From Plasmodiophora brassicae (Eukaryota > Endomyxa > Phytomyxea > Plasmodiophorida > Plasmodiophoridae), in NCBI GenBank assembly GCA_039704465.1, contig JASFAU010000019.1, forward strand, positions 668,239 to 732,238: a stretch of DNA of 64,000 nucleotides, read 5' to 3'. Below, one piece after another: positions 63,927 to 64,000 of the stretch (position 1 is its first letter; the number at the start of each line of letters is the position of its first letter). Both the position numbers and the translations under genes were made by a program. The notes beneath the pieces were generated by a model, which was not told the DNA's origin, did not search any database, and saw only the letters and a program-made list of their open reading frames with translations.

Positions 63927-64000
63927 GGCTAGACCGCACGCTGCAGCCCTGCCGCATTTCCAGTCATGGTCTGGGCACGATGCGTCGGCGCCTTCAGTAC

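Overview
This window is nuclear DNA of a GC-rich unicellular eukaryote. Genes carry short spliceosomal introns (GT...AG, about 43 to 78 bases), and the gene set is eukaryotic: NOP58, RICTOR, an anoctamin, a CDCA7-type zinc finger, cytosolic PNGase, ZnT9 and two tRNA-Ile(AAU) genes with A and B boxes. The lineage cannot be fixed by reading. A membrane protein joining a PstS-like binding domain, a Cys-rich stalk and about seven TM segments, together with the intron style, would suit a free-living protist such as an amoebozoan or early obazoan. That is inference.

Layout. 0-5.5 kb: end of an unknown gene, an F-BAR protein and the PstS-domain receptor. 5.5-11 kb: a tandem duplication of about 2 kb carrying a tiny one-TM protein and an HPP membrane protein, then a four-CBS protein on the minus strand. 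11.8-13.4 kb: NOP58. 13.4-26 kb: a visibly less GC-rich mobile-element zone with a transposon protein carrying a DEDDy 3'-5' exonuclease, a secreted TolB-like propeller gene, a decayed gag gene, a third copy of the small TM gene and a CACTA-like DDE transposase. It also holds several inverted duplications. 26-32 kb: two paralogous secreted proteins of an unrecognised family, with a third member at 44.2-45.6 kb. 32.4-47.3 kb: dense genes: a repeat protein with RLYxDG motifs, a seven-pass membrane protein, anoctamin, CDCA7-like, GFAT, the third secreted paralogue and PNGase. 47.3-50.1 kb: fold-back repeat, MYND protein, chromodomain and gag debris, two tRNA-Ile genes. 50.2-56.6 kb: RICTOR and ZnT9, both minus. 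56.6-64 kb: gene-poor, with fragments of minus-strand genes, diverged repeats and a gene broken by an inverted segment.

Working together. The genes are mostly independent housekeeping units, as expected in a compact protist genome. RICTOR implies a TORC2 pathway. GFAT makes the hexosamine needed for N-glycans, and PNGase removes N-glycans from misfolded glycoproteins. CDCA7-type proteins normally recruit an HELLS-class remodeller to chromatin, which is of interest beside so many transposons. The most novel material is (a) the three-member secreted family with a repeated domain of about 65 residues, (b) the PstS-domain receptor, and (c) the repeated inverted duplications, concentrated in the mobile-element zones, which could be hairpin-RNA sources or, alternatively, assembly or amplification artefacts.

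Exon coordinates were derived by hand from splice-site phase and reading frame. Functions rest on recognising family motifs, not on database searches.
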